Shown here: piece after piece, positions 35,950 through 44,039 of the stretch
Layout: every line of letters begins with the position of its first letter
Position numbering within the stretch: the stretch's first letter is position 1
Assembly (NCBI GenBank): GCA_023435265.1
Contig: JAEYRZ010000034.1
Coordinates: forward strand, 1-56,155
Length of the DNA: 56,155 nt
Direction: 5' to 3'
Source of the DNA: Pseudomonadota bacterium
GTDB lineage: Bacteria > Desulfobacterota > Desulfobacteria > Desulfobacterales > Desulfosarcinaceae
Made by a program: the position numbers and the translations under genes
The notes under the pieces: generated by a model
What the model saw: only the letters and a program-made list of their open reading frames with translations
The model's database searches: none
What the model was told of the DNA's origin: nothing

Positions 35950-36438
35950 TCAGTGGACCTCGTGATAAATACCGGCGGTCTTCTTCTGTTCGCCGTATCT
36001 GGCCAGCATCAGGATCTGGTAGCGGCCTTTGTCCGGCATGTTGAAGTAGGCGTCGTAGCTGTTCATGGAAGGTTCGAATTTCAAGGTTTTGATCTGATCT
36101 TTCCCGCCCGGGTCAACGACCCGCAGGCTGACCGTGGCGCCGGTGATCGGCTGCCCGGATTGCTGATCCTTGAGCGTTATGGTGATATTGTGGGTGGTGC
36201 CGGGCTCGATATCTTCCTTCATCTTCATGTCGCGCAGCATTTTCAGGTGCTCGGGATTGGCCATCACGGCAAAGCCGACCACCGCGCCCTCCACCAGGAC
36301 ATCCTGGGTGGGCATGCTGCCCATGTCGTGCGTCGAACCACCCGAACCGCCGTGGTCGTGCTGGCCCTGGGCATAGGCCAGGCCGGCCAGCAGTAAAGTC
36401 ATTATCAATCCAAATGCGATATATCTTTTTTTGGACAT
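35950..36438 (-). CDS. Exported His/Met-rich protein with YtkA-like beta domain
   Basis: A 162-aa protein from the ATG at 36438, after GAGGAGGGAAC. A signal peptide ending near YAQGQ is followed by a metal-binding-like stretch HDHGGSGGSTHDMGSM, then a beta-sandwich-like domain (NITITLKDQQSGQPITGATVSLRVVDPGGKDQIKTL, YFNMPDKGRYQILMLARY) resembling YtkA/FixH-type domains. It is the last gene of the minus-strand tolC-cusB-cusA cluster, 132 bp after cusA with CACAGAG copy e in the gap. It may be a periplasmic metal-binding accessory in place of CusF, which is absent. Domain assignment moderate, function inferred from context. Confidence 0.7.
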   Translation of the reverse strand: MSKKRYIAFGLIMTLLLAGLAYAQGQHDHGGSGGSTHDMGSMPTQDVLVEGAVVGFAVMANPEHLKMLRDMKMKEDIEPGTTHNITITLKDQQSGQPITGATVSLRVVDPGGKDQIKTLKFEPSMNSYDAYFNMPDKGRYQILMLARYGEQKKTAGIYHEVH

Positions 36439-36478
36439 GTTCCCTCCTCGATTTGTTCTTTCGTCAATATCAAGAATC

Positions 36479-36542
36479 ACCACAGAGGACACAGAGAGCA
36501 CAGAGGTACCTTTTTCTCTGTGTCCTCTGAGTCCTCTGTGGT
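36479..36542. repeat. CACAGAG-family repeat, copy e
   Basis: ACCACAGAGGACACAGAG and TCTGAGTCCTCTGTGGT are nearly perfect inverted arms with a short loop, so the unit can form a strong hairpin. It lies between cusA and the YtkA-like gene and might attenuate transcription there. It lacks the TTTTTACGA ends of copies c and d. Confidence 0.8.
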
Positions 36543-36570
36543 GGAAACCTTTTGCTTCTTCTCCACCATA

Positions 36571-39500
36571 TCAATGGCTCATTTCGGACGCCTTGAGCCG
36601 GCCCTTCTTCAACGCCCGCGACTTGAGCATGGCGAAAATCACCGGCGTGATGATCAGCACATGAATGGTGGAAGTGATCAGTCCGCCGATGATGGGGGCG
36701 GCGATCGGCTTCATCACGTCGGCGCCCACGCCGGCCGACCACATGATGGGCAGCAGGCCGATCAGGGTGGTCCCCACGGTCATGATTTTGGGCCGCAGGC
36801 GCAGCACGGAGCCCTCGACCGCGGCTTCCCGGATGTCGGCCTGGCTGACCGGCCCGCTGCGCAGGCGCTTGTCCAGGGCCTCGTGCAGGTAGATGATCAT
36901 CACCACGCCGGTCTCCACGGCGATGCCGTACAAGGCGATATAGCCCACCCACACCGCCACGCTGAAGTTGTAGCCCAGGATATATTGCAGGATCACCCCT
37001 CCGGTCATGGCGTAGAGCACGGCCAGCATCAGGACGATCGATTCCGAAACGGAATGAAAGGTCATGAAAAGCAGGATGAAGATCACGAAGAAGACGATCG
37101 GCATGACGATTTTAAGGCGCTCCTTGGCCCTCAGCTGGTATTCGTACTGGCCGCTCCAGGTCAGGAAGTAGCCGGCGGGCAGGTGCAGTTTTTCGGCGAT
37201 GGCCTGCTTGGCTTCCTCGACGTAGCCGCCCACGTCGCGCCCGGTCACGTCGATGAAGACATAGCCGGCCAGCTGGGCGTCTTCGTCGCGGATCATGGCC
37301 GGCCCCGTGGTCATGCTGATGTCGGCCAGCTGGGCCAGCGGAATGTGGGCCATGCGGGGCTCCGCGGGGGCCGCGGCATTCATGGCGCCGGCGCTCTGCA
37401 TATCGACCGGCACCAGGATGCGCTTGATTTCTTCGATGTCGTCGCGCAGTTCGCGCATATAGCGGATGTTCACCGGGTAGCGTTCGCGGCCTTCGATGGT
37501 GCGGGTGATATTCATGCCCCCTAGGGCGGACTGGATCACTTCCTGGACCTCTCCTACGGTCAGGCCGTAGCGGGCGATGGCATCGCGGTCGATGCGGATG
37601 TCGGTAAAATAGCCGCCGGCCACCCGTTCGGCATACACGCTGCGGGTGCCGCCCACCCCTTTGAGGATGTTTTCGATCGAGATCCCGATATCCTGAATGG
37701 TGTTGAGGTCCGGACCGAAGACCTTGATGCCCACCGGCGTGCGGATGCCCGTGCTGAGCATGTCGATGCGGGCGCGGATGGGCTGGGTCCAGGCATTCTG
37801 CATGCCCGGAAACTGCATCCGCCGGTCCATCTCCTCCACCAGTTCTTCATAACGCAGCGTGCGCTCGGCGCCGAAAATGCGCCGCGCCGCCGGGCGCAGC
37901 CATTCCGGCACAAAGGCATATTCGCGGGCCACCTTGCGCCACGCGTCGCGCGGCTTCAATTGCACGGTGGTCTCCATCATGCTGAAGGGTGCCGGATCGG
38001 TGGAGGTTTCCGCCCGACCAGCCTTGCCGTAGACCGTAGCCACTTCCGGAAAGGACTTGAGAATGCGGTCCTGGACGGCCAGAAGCTTCTGGGCCTCGGT
38101 GACCGAGATGCCGGGATTGGTCACCGGCATGTAGAAGATGGTGCCTTCGTAGAGCGGCGGCATGAACTCGCTGCCGATGCGCAGGGCCAGAAAAACAGCC
38201 AGCGGGATGAAGAGGAAGTTGATGGCAATGGCGGTTTTCTTGAAGCGCAGGGACCAGGTCAAAATGGGTAGATAGATTTTTTTTAACAGGCGCGACAGGG
38301 GGTTCTTCTCTTCCGGCTTCAGGCGCTTGCCGCGCAGGAAGAGGATCATCAGCAGCGGCACCAGGGTGATGGCCAGAAGGGAAGAGGTGGCCATGGCGAA
38401 GGTCTTGGAAAAGGCCAGGGGCCGGAACAGGCGTCCTTCCTGGGCCTCGAGCATGAAAACCGGCACGAAGGAGATGATGATGATGATCAGGGCGAAGAAT
38501 ATGCCGCGGCCGACCTGCTGGCAGGCCTTGACGATCGTGGCCGCGCCGTTGCGGCGGTCCTCGTCGCTGCCTTCGGAAAGCCGACGGTAGCCGTTTTCCA
38601 CCATGACGATCGAGGCGTCCACCAGCACCCCGATGGAGAGCGCCAGGCCCCCCAGACTCATGATGTTGGAGGAGATTCTAAAGAAGTACATCGGAATGAA
38701 GGAGATGATCAGGGCGATCGGCAGCGCGAAGATCGGCACCAGGGCCGAACGGAAGTGCATCAGGAAGACGATCACCACGACGCTGACCACGACGATTTCT
38801 TCCAGCAGGGTCTTCTGCAGATTGCGGATCGACTGGCGGATCAGTTCCGAGCGGTCGTAGGTGGGCACGATCCGGATGCCCTCGGGCAGGCCGGGGGTGA
38901 TTTCGGCGATTTTGGCTTTGACTGCATTGATCACCGAAAGGGCGTTCTCGCCGAAGCGGATCACCACCACGCCCCCGGCCACTTCGCCCAGCCCGTCCAG
39001 TTCCACGATGCCCCGCCGGATATCGGGCCCCAGCCCCACGTGGGCCACGTCGCGCAGCAGGATCGGCGTGCCGCCCTGGTTGGCGATCGCGATTTTGCCG
39101 ATATCCTCCACCGATTTCAGGTACCCCAGGCCGCGCACCATGTATTCGCGGCCGCTGAATTCCAGCAGGCGGCCCTCCACGTCGTTGTTGGACATCTGGA
39201 TGCGGTTGATCACGTCGCGTATCGAGATATTGTAGGCCGAGAGCCGGTTGGGATCGATGTTGACCTGGTACTGCTTCACGAAGCCGCCGATGCTGGCCAC
39301 TTCGGCCACGCCCTCGACACTGGCCAGGGCGTAGCGCAGATACCAGTCCTCAAGGGAGCGCAGCTCCGCCAGATCATGGCGCCCGCTCTCGTCCGTGAGG
39401 GCGTAGGTGTAGACCCAGCCGACCCCCGTGGCATCCGGCCCCAGCACCGGCACGGCCCCCTCGGGCAGCCGACCGCCGAGCTGTTGCATATACTCCAAAA

Positions 39501-39828
39501 CCCGCGAACGGGCCCAGTAGATGTCGGTGCCGTCTTCGAAAATGACGTATACGTAGGAGAAGCCGAAGTCGGAGAGCCCGCGCACGGTCTTGACCCTGGG
39601 CGCGGAGATCAGGCTGGCGACGATCGGGTAGGTGACCTGGTCTTCGATCAGGTCCGGGCTGCGTCCCTCCCAGGGGGTATAGACGATCACCTGAACGTCC
39701 GAGATATCGGGAAGGGCGTCCAGGGGAATGTTGCGCATGGCGTAGACCCCCCCCAGGACCAGCAGCAATACTCCGGTAAAGACCAGGAAGCGGTTGCGCG
39801 CACAGGCGGCGATGATCTTCTCAATCAT
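36571..39828 (-). CDS. cusA: CusA/CzcA-family heavy-metal efflux RND pump
   Basis: A 1085-aa inner-membrane RND transporter. The ATG at 39828 (MIEKIIAACARNRFLVF) starts a normal first helix; the longer frame adds 22 residues with no helix. Twelve transmembrane segments in two halves and two large periplasmic loops fit the family. Signatures include IPLDALPDISDVQVIVYTPWEGRSPDLIEDQVTYP, LSIGVLVDASIVMVENGYRRL and LRPKIMTVGTTLIGLLPIMW. GIRTPVGIKVFGPDL is closer to CusA (Cu/Ag) than CzcA, but metal specificity cannot be proved from motifs. It follows cusB by 71 bp, and the three genes form a tripartite exporter with tolC. Confidence 0.92.
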   Translation of the reverse strand: MIEKIIAACARNRFLVFTGVLLLVLGGVYAMRNIPLDALPDISDVQVIVYTPWEGRSPDLIEDQVTYPIVASLISAPRVKTVRGLSDFGFSYVYVIFEDGTDIYWARSRVLEYMQQLGGRLPEGAVPVLGPDATGVGWVYTYALTDESGRHDLAELRSLEDWYLRYALASVEGVAEVASIGGFVKQYQVNIDPNRLSAYNISIRDVINRIQMSNNDVEGRLLEFSGREYMVRGLGYLKSVEDIGKIAIANQGGTPILLRDVAHVGLGPDIRRGIVELDGLGEVAGGVVVIRFGENALSVINAVKAKIAEITPGLPEGIRIVPTYDRSELIRQSIRNLQKTLLEEIVVVSVVVIVFLMHFRSALVPIFALPIALIISFIPMYFFRISSNIMSLGGLALSIGVLVDASIVMVENGYRRLSEGSDEDRRNGAATIVKACQQVGRGIFFALIIIIISFVPVFMLEAQEGRLFRPLAFSKTFAMATSSLLAITLVPLLMILFLRGKRLKPEEKNPLSRLLKKIYLPILTWSLRFKKTAIAINFLFIPLAVFLALRIGSEFMPPLYEGTIFYMPVTNPGISVTEAQKLLAVQDRILKSFPEVATVYGKAGRAETSTDPAPFSMMETTVQLKPRDAWRKVAREYAFVPEWLRPAARRIFGAERTLRYEELVEEMDRRMQFPGMQNAWTQPIRARIDMLSTGIRTPVGIKVFGPDLNTIQDIGISIENILKGVGGTRSVYAERVAGGYFTDIRIDRDAIARYGLTVGEVQEVIQSALGGMNITRTIEGRERYPVNIRYMRELRDDIEEIKRILVPVDMQSAGAMNAAAPAEPRMAHIPLAQLADISMTTGPAMIRDEDAQLAGYVFIDVTGRDVGGYVEEAKQAIAEKLHLPAGYFLTWSGQYEYQLRAKERLKIVMPIVFFVIFILLFMTFHSVSESIVLMLAVLYAMTGGVILQYILGYNFSVAVWVGYIALYGIAVETGVVMIIYLHEALDKRLRSGPVSQADIREAAVEGSVLRLRPKIMTVGTTLIGLLPIMWSAGVGADVMKPIAAPIIGGLITSTIHVLIITPVIFAMLKSRALKKGRLKASEMSH

Positions 39829-39899
39829 GATGTGTGTTCCTAATTCCGAATGGCCAGTATCAAATTCAACCGACTCAAAAGAGCGCTCGGACAACGAAC

Positions 39900-41126
39900 T
39901 TAGTGCTGATGCCCACCGCCACCGCCGATGGCCTCTTTGAGGCGTGATTCGGAGTCGATCAGGAAGTTGGCGCTGCTCACCACCATCTCGTCGGGCCGCA
40001 AGCCCTCGACCACCTCGTAATACCCGTCGGCCTGCGCGCCGGTCACGATATCGCGCGGCTCGAAAAAGCCGGCCTGTTGTGAGACCAGCACTACCTTGCG
40101 GCTGCCGGTCTCGATCACCGCGCTTTCCGGGACCGCCGTGCGCACCCCCAGATCGACGGCGATCGAGACATTGGCATACATCTCCGGCTTCAGGCGCCCC
40201 TCGGGATTGGGGAACTCGAAGCGCACGCGGGCAGTGCGGGTGCGCGCATCGAGGGTCGGGTAGATGTAGACCGCCTTGCCGCGGAATACTTCGCCCGCCT
40301 GCGAGGCCAGCGTGATTTCGGCCTGCTGGCCCAGACGGATCAGCGGCAGTTCATATTCGTAAATGTCCGCGATCATCCAGACCACCGAAAGGTCGGCGAT
40401 TCTGAACAGCGTGGCGCCCGGTTCGACATAACTGCCCCGGTTGACCATCTTTTCAAGGATCACGCCGCTCAGCGGAGAGTGCAGCGTCAAGGCACGCTGG
40501 ATCTGACCGCTCTTTTCGAGGGCCTCGATCTGGGATTGGCTGATGTCCCAGAACTGCAGCCGCCGACGCGTGGAATCGACCAGCAGGTCGCCGCCCTCCG
40601 AGATTTCGGGAAACGGACTCTTCTCCCAGCTGCGCCGGGCGCGCAGGGCCAGAAGGTATTCCTCCTGGGTGGAGACCAGCTCGGGACTATAGAGCGTCAG
40701 AAGCGGCTGGCCCTTCTTCACGAAGCGCCCGGTGAAATCGGCGAACAGCTCTTCCACCCAGCCGGCGATCTTGGGCGAGACGGTGCCGACCCGTTTTTCG
40801 TCGTATTCGATGCGCCCCACGGTGCGTATGATTTTCTTCAAAGGACGTTTTTCGACCGTGCTGAGTTTGACGCCGATCATTTGCTGCCGCTCGGGCGATA
40901 TCTGCACGCTGCCCGGCGCCACGGACTGCTGCTGTCCCTCTTTCTGCAGCTGTTCGACGTCCAGGTTCTTGAGCTCATCGAAATCGGATGGGGCGGCTGC
41001 GTCGTTTTGGGGCGCCGGGGCGGAGGCTCCATGGCCGGCGTGCGGATCCGCGGTCTGGCCGACGGCCAGCCGGACGACGGCGCCGGCCGCGATCAGAATC
41101 AGTATGATTGCGAGATAACGTTTCAT
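39900..41126 (-). CDS. cusB: CusB-type periplasmic adaptor (membrane fusion protein)
   Basis: A 408-aa adaptor. An N-terminal membrane anchor or signal (MKRYLAIILILIAAGAVVRL) leads to a His-containing DPHAGHG stretch, then QMIGVKLSTVEKRPLKKIIRTVGRIEYDEKRVGTVSPKIAGWVEELFADFTGRFVKKGQPLL, the lipoyl and hairpin region of CusB-like proteins, and a C-terminal beta-barrel with FPNPEGRLKPEMYANVSI. The tail GGGGHQH adds further possible metal ligands. The 3' end of the tolC gene overlaps its start by four bases (ATGA), indicating translational coupling. It bridges CusA and the outer-membrane channel. Confidence 0.92.
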   Translation of the reverse strand: MKRYLAIILILIAAGAVVRLAVGQTADPHAGHGASAPAPQNDAAAPSDFDELKNLDVEQLQKEGQQQSVAPGSVQISPERQQMIGVKLSTVEKRPLKKIIRTVGRIEYDEKRVGTVSPKIAGWVEELFADFTGRFVKKGQPLLTLYSPELVSTQEEYLLALRARRSWEKSPFPEISEGGDLLVDSTRRRLQFWDISQSQIEALEKSGQIQRALTLHSPLSGVILEKMVNRGSYVEPGATLFRIADLSVVWMIADIYEYELPLIRLGQQAEITLASQAGEVFRGKAVYIYPTLDARTRTARVRFEFPNPEGRLKPEMYANVSIAVDLGVRTAVPESAVIETGSRKVVLVSQQAGFFEPRDIVTGAQADGYYEVVEGLRPDEMVVSSANFLIDSESRLKEAIGGGGGHQH

Positions 41127-42391
41127 CTGTACTCCTGTACGCTTTCGAGAGTTGCGCCCAGCGCGGCTTCGAGCGCGGCGATGGTTTTGGCGTACTCCGT
41201 GACGGCTTGATGGTAGTCCAGTTCGAAGCGGTACAGCCGCATGCGGCTGTCCAGAAGGGTCATGAAATCAGCCTTGTTCACCGTATAGGCACTCATCGCC
41301 GACTGGATCTGCATCGTGGTCTGGGGAATGATGCCGGTGCGGTAGAGTTCCACCTGACGTTCCAGCCGGCCGGCCATGGCGCCCAGATCGGCGATCGTGA
41401 AGAAGAGCTCGTTGCGCGCCGATGTCAAACGGGCCTTCTGGCCCGACAACTCGGCCGCGGCCTCGTCCACCTGCCGGTTCTGCTTGGAGCGGGCGAAAAC
41501 CGGCAGGTTCATCTCCACCATCGCGCTGTACATGTCCCGCCGGTCCTCCCGCTGGCCGTAGGAGAACCGCAGGTTGAAGTCCGGGAAGCGCTCGCGGCCG
41601 GCCAGCAGGAACTCCTTTTCCCGGCTGTCGGTTTCGCGCGCAAGGGCGTTGAGCATGGGACTGGTGCGCATGGCAGCCTGCTGCAGCCGTTCCACGTCGA
41701 TGGTCCGGGCCTGGAACGGCAGTTCCTCGGGTGCCCCCAAGGGCTCCTCCGAGGGACGGTTGCGCAGCATGTTCAACCGGGCTTCCAGCGCCCTGCGGCG
41801 TTGATCCAGCATCAGAAGTTCGTCCACCATGCGCGAGATGTCGACCTGCACCCGGATCACGTCTTCCTGGATGCCTTCGCCCACGCTGTAGCGCGTCTGG
41901 GCCAGGCGCGAAAAATCCTCCAGGATGGTTTTGTTGCGGCGGGTGACTTGTGTGGCCCGGTGGACATGCGACAGATCAAAGAAGGCCAATTTGACCTCAC
42001 GGATCACCTGGTTGGCAGTATCCGAGCTTTCCTCGCGGGCCGCCTCGGCCATCTGTTCGGCCGCCTCGCGTCTCAACCGGCGCTTGCCTATGAACGGCAC
42101 CTGCTGGGAAAGCGTTATCTCCTTGGAGGTCATGTCCTCGGCATCCAGATCGAAGTTGTCGGGGACATTGAGGACTCCGAAGCCCAGCATGGGATCTTCC
42201 AGGGCGCCTGCCTGGGGCACCTGCTGACGGGCGGCGGCCGCCCGCTGGCGGGCCGTTTCGATCTGCGGGTTGGCGGCCAGCGCCTCTTCGATCAGCCGGT
42301 CGAGCATCAGGACCGGTTCTGCCGTCCATCCGGCCGCCGGCTGAAAGTGCAGAACGATTATCAAAACCAAGGCTTTTATGGTGTGAGACAT
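41123..42391 (-). CDS. TolC/CusC-family outer-membrane channel
   Basis: A 422-aa protein with a signal peptide (MSHTIKALVLIIVLHFQPAAGW) and long heptad-rich helices in two internally repeated halves (LIEEALAANPQIETARQRAAAARQQVPQAGALEDP and the later FSYGQREDRRDMYSAMVEMNLPVF). These are the features of TolC-type efflux channels. No lipobox is seen, unlike E. coli CusC. AAAGGTG precedes the ATG at 42391. It is the promoter-proximal gene of the efflux operon; the adaptor overlaps its stop. The 790 bp upstream are shared with the divergent small protein gene at 43182. Confidence 0.88.
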   Translation of the reverse strand: MSHTIKALVLIIVLHFQPAAGWTAEPVLMLDRLIEEALAANPQIETARQRAAAARQQVPQAGALEDPMLGFGVLNVPDNFDLDAEDMTSKEITLSQQVPFIGKRRLRREAAEQMAEAAREESSDTANQVIREVKLAFFDLSHVHRATQVTRRNKTILEDFSRLAQTRYSVGEGIQEDVIRVQVDISRMVDELLMLDQRRRALEARLNMLRNRPSEEPLGAPEELPFQARTIDVERLQQAAMRTSPMLNALARETDSREKEFLLAGRERFPDFNLRFSYGQREDRRDMYSAMVEMNLPVFARSKQNRQVDEAAAELSGQKARLTSARNELFFTIADLGAMAGRLERQVELYRTGIIPQTTMQIQSAMSAYTVNKADFMTLLDSRMRLYRFELDYHQAVTEYAKTIAALEAALGATLESVQEYR

Positions 42392-42982
42392 TCGATTGCA
42401 CCTTTCAGCGCGCCTTCTTTACCCGGACGTGTGCCTGCGGCGGAAGAGCATGTCGCAAGGGCATACGCGCACAGGACAACCCGGAACATGCAAGGCGCAC
42501 GATCACTCCCCTGGCGGAGCGGGAAGGCATAGGATTTGCTGGAAAGTACTCGTTCGAAGGTAAGGCGGCCCGCCGCAAAGGCAAGTCCATGCACGGCCAT
42601 ATCGCTCCCGACATACCGCAGCACGCCTGTTTCCCTTCCGCCTGAAGGGCAATCGGCCACCGGCCTTTTCTTCATTTCTTTATTCCGACTGCCAAAGCGT
42701 TCGCTCGCCTGGCTGGATTGCATTCGCCGATTTACTTCCGGTGCACGTTCTGCAAATGATGTGCCGTATTGCCCTGCAGCCGTGGACGGCAGGCGTACTA
42801 TGGTTTGGAAGTGCCCAGGGCAGTGAACTTGACGGGTACCCGGAAGCGATCCGTAGGAATGCACGCCGATGTCCGGCGCCTGAAACGATGCAATCGGCGC
42901 CCGCAGCCGATCCGCAGGCCCTTGCGTTCCGGGTTGTCCCGATCGATGATGGGCCCGGTGGTGCTTACCTCAGGTCTGGAGA

Positions 42983-43001
42983 CTGCGAAATTATTTCGCA
43001 G
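42983..43001. promoter_or_regulatory. Palindrome at enhancer distance from a sigma-54 promoter
   Basis: CTGCGAAA-TTA-TTTCGCAG is a perfect 8-3-8 inverted repeat. It lies about 108 bp upstream of the -24 element at 43109, the usual distance for binding sites of sigma-54 activators. The nearest intact activator is the ZraR-like protein at 46962-48341. Binding is inference. Confidence 0.55.
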
Positions 43002-43108
43002 ATGAAGCGAAAAGTAGAGGACGCTGATCAATTCTTGCGCGCCTCCATCTCGGCCGCGCATTGATGAAATCGTATTGTTTCTACTGTATTTATCGTTGCA
43101 GGCCACCT

Positions 43109-43124
43109 TGGCATGTCGGTTGCA
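43109..43124 (+). promoter_or_regulatory. Sigma-54 (RpoN) promoter of the small exported protein
   Basis: TGGCATGTCGGTTGCA matches the consensus TGGCAC-N5-TTGCA at all but one core position, with GG (43110-43111) and GC (43122-43123) separated by exactly 10 bp. The start site would be about 43135, giving a 47-base leader before the ATG at 43182. Confidence 0.75.
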
Positions 43125-43181
43125 AAATCGGTTTTCAGCATTTTGATGCACCACACTCACCTGATCTGAAAGGAGATCAAA

Positions 43182-43550
43182 ATGAAACGTCAACTGCTCG
43201 TTACCCTCACCGTTCTCAGTGTTCTCTTTGTGTCCGGCCAGGCCCTGGCCGCAGAACGTAGCGGTCTTTCTCCGATCGAAGCGGCCGTTCAGAGTTCGAC
43301 CGAGCGCGGTCTGCCCGACACCGCCCGCGAAGATCGGGCGGCGGGAACACACGATGTGCGCAGCTACTTCGGGCCTGAGGATTATGACATCCACAGAACC
43401 ATCGAAAGCTCGAAGGAGAATGGCGGCGGCCCGGCCACCTTCACGGAGCGCGATGACCAGACTGCGCGTTCATATTTCTCCGGCGCCGAAAACGATGCGC
43501 CGGACATTCGAAAAACCATCGAAAGCTCCACCGAGAAAGGCTTGAACTAA
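43182..43550 (+). CDS. Small exported protein with internal repeats, sigma-54 controlled
   Basis: A 122-aa protein. AAAGGAG precedes the ATG at 43182. A signal peptide MKRQLLVTLTVLSVLFVSGQALA leaves a mature protein of about 99 residues. That part is built from repeats: AAVQSSTERGL, RTIESSKENGG and KTIESSTEKGL, interleaved with two RSYF segments. It is charged and has no cysteine or haem site. I do not recognise a family. A sigma-54 promoter with an upstream palindrome precedes it and a ZraSR-like pair lies 3.4 kb downstream, reminiscent of the E. coli zraP/zraSR arrangement, although it does not look like ZraP in sequence. A strong hairpin follows the stop. Confidence 0.8.
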   Translation: MKRQLLVTLTVLSVLFVSGQALAAERSGLSPIEAAVQSSTERGLPDTAREDRAAGTHDVRSYFGPEDYDIHRTIESSKENGGGPATFTERDDQTARSYFSGAENDAPDIRKTIESSTEKGLN

Positions 43551-43558
43551 GCAGTCAC

Positions 43559-43583
43559 AGGCCGGCGGGAAATCCGCCGGCCT
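43559..43583 (+). terminator. Strong GC hairpin after the small exported protein gene
   Basis: Perfect 10-bp arms AGGCCGGCGG and CCGCCGGCCT around GAAAT, 9 bp after the stop at 43550. Only TTG follows, so it is a stable hairpin with a weak U-tract; it may terminate or protect the 3' end. Confidence 0.65.
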
Positions 43584-43677
43584 TGCGCCATGATTCTCGA
43601 TGAACTGAGCACCCGATACCTTTACCTTATTTATGCACAGGGCGCTGTGCAGCACTCCGGCAGAGAGGAAGGAAGCG

Positions 43678-43977
43678 ATGAATCCCAAAAAACGCATTAT
43701 GGAATTTCTCCGGGAGAAAACCCACGAACTTTCCGTCGGCCGGCACACGGAAGATACGGACAAACTGCGTGCGATTGTGGAGGGCATGGGGACCGGTACG
43801 GCCGTACTCGTGATCGAGCATCAACTGAATGAGCGAATCGGTCGGCATCAGACCGTCGAAGGGCTGAAAAACGAGGGACGCTACTACACCGCTAAGATTG
43901 TGGAGCAGGACGGCTCCGTGATCCAAAGATTGATCGTAGATAAGCAGAGCGGGATCGTACGCTTCGTAAAGGGCTGA
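43678..43977 (+). CDS. Hypothetical 99-aa protein
   Basis: Starts at the ATG at 43678 (MNPKKRIMEF) after GAGAGGAAGGAAG; the longer frame to 43633 is less likely. It is a small soluble protein with an N-terminal helical half (KKRIMEFLREKTHELSVGRHTEDTDKLRAIVEGMG) and a beta-rich half (YYTAKIVEQDGSVIQRLIVDKQSGIVRFVKG) that ends like a two-strand or PepSY-type unit, but I do not recognise a family. The PP2C gene starts 62 bp later, and it probably shares its transcript. Function unknown; possibly an adaptor or regulator of the phosphatase-kinase pair. Confidence 0.7.
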   Translation: MNPKKRIMEFLREKTHELSVGRHTEDTDKLRAIVEGMGTGTAVLVIEHQLNERIGRHQTVEGLKNEGRYYTAKIVEQDGSVIQRLIVDKQSGIVRFVKG

Positions 43978-44039
43978 CGCCGGCCGGGTATCTGAAATCA
44001 GCCCTGTAGTGATCATAAATCCGAGAAGAATTGTACGCG

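Larger units (their letters stand above)
42392..43181. other. 790-bp divergent regulatory region
   Basis: Lies between the efflux operon (minus) and a small exported protein gene (plus). It holds a perfect palindrome at 42983-43001 and a sigma-54 promoter at 43109-43124, both listed separately. Several short frames here lack family-like sequence, starts with ribosome sites or signal peptides, so I call no gene in 42392-43080. A promoter for the efflux operon must also lie here but I could not pick it out. Confidence 0.55.

Noticed and set aside
42376..42864. Minus-strand frame of 162 codons upstream of the TolC gene
   Set aside because: It overlaps the TolC start, has no ribosome site or recognisable family, and composition is unlike the neighbours.
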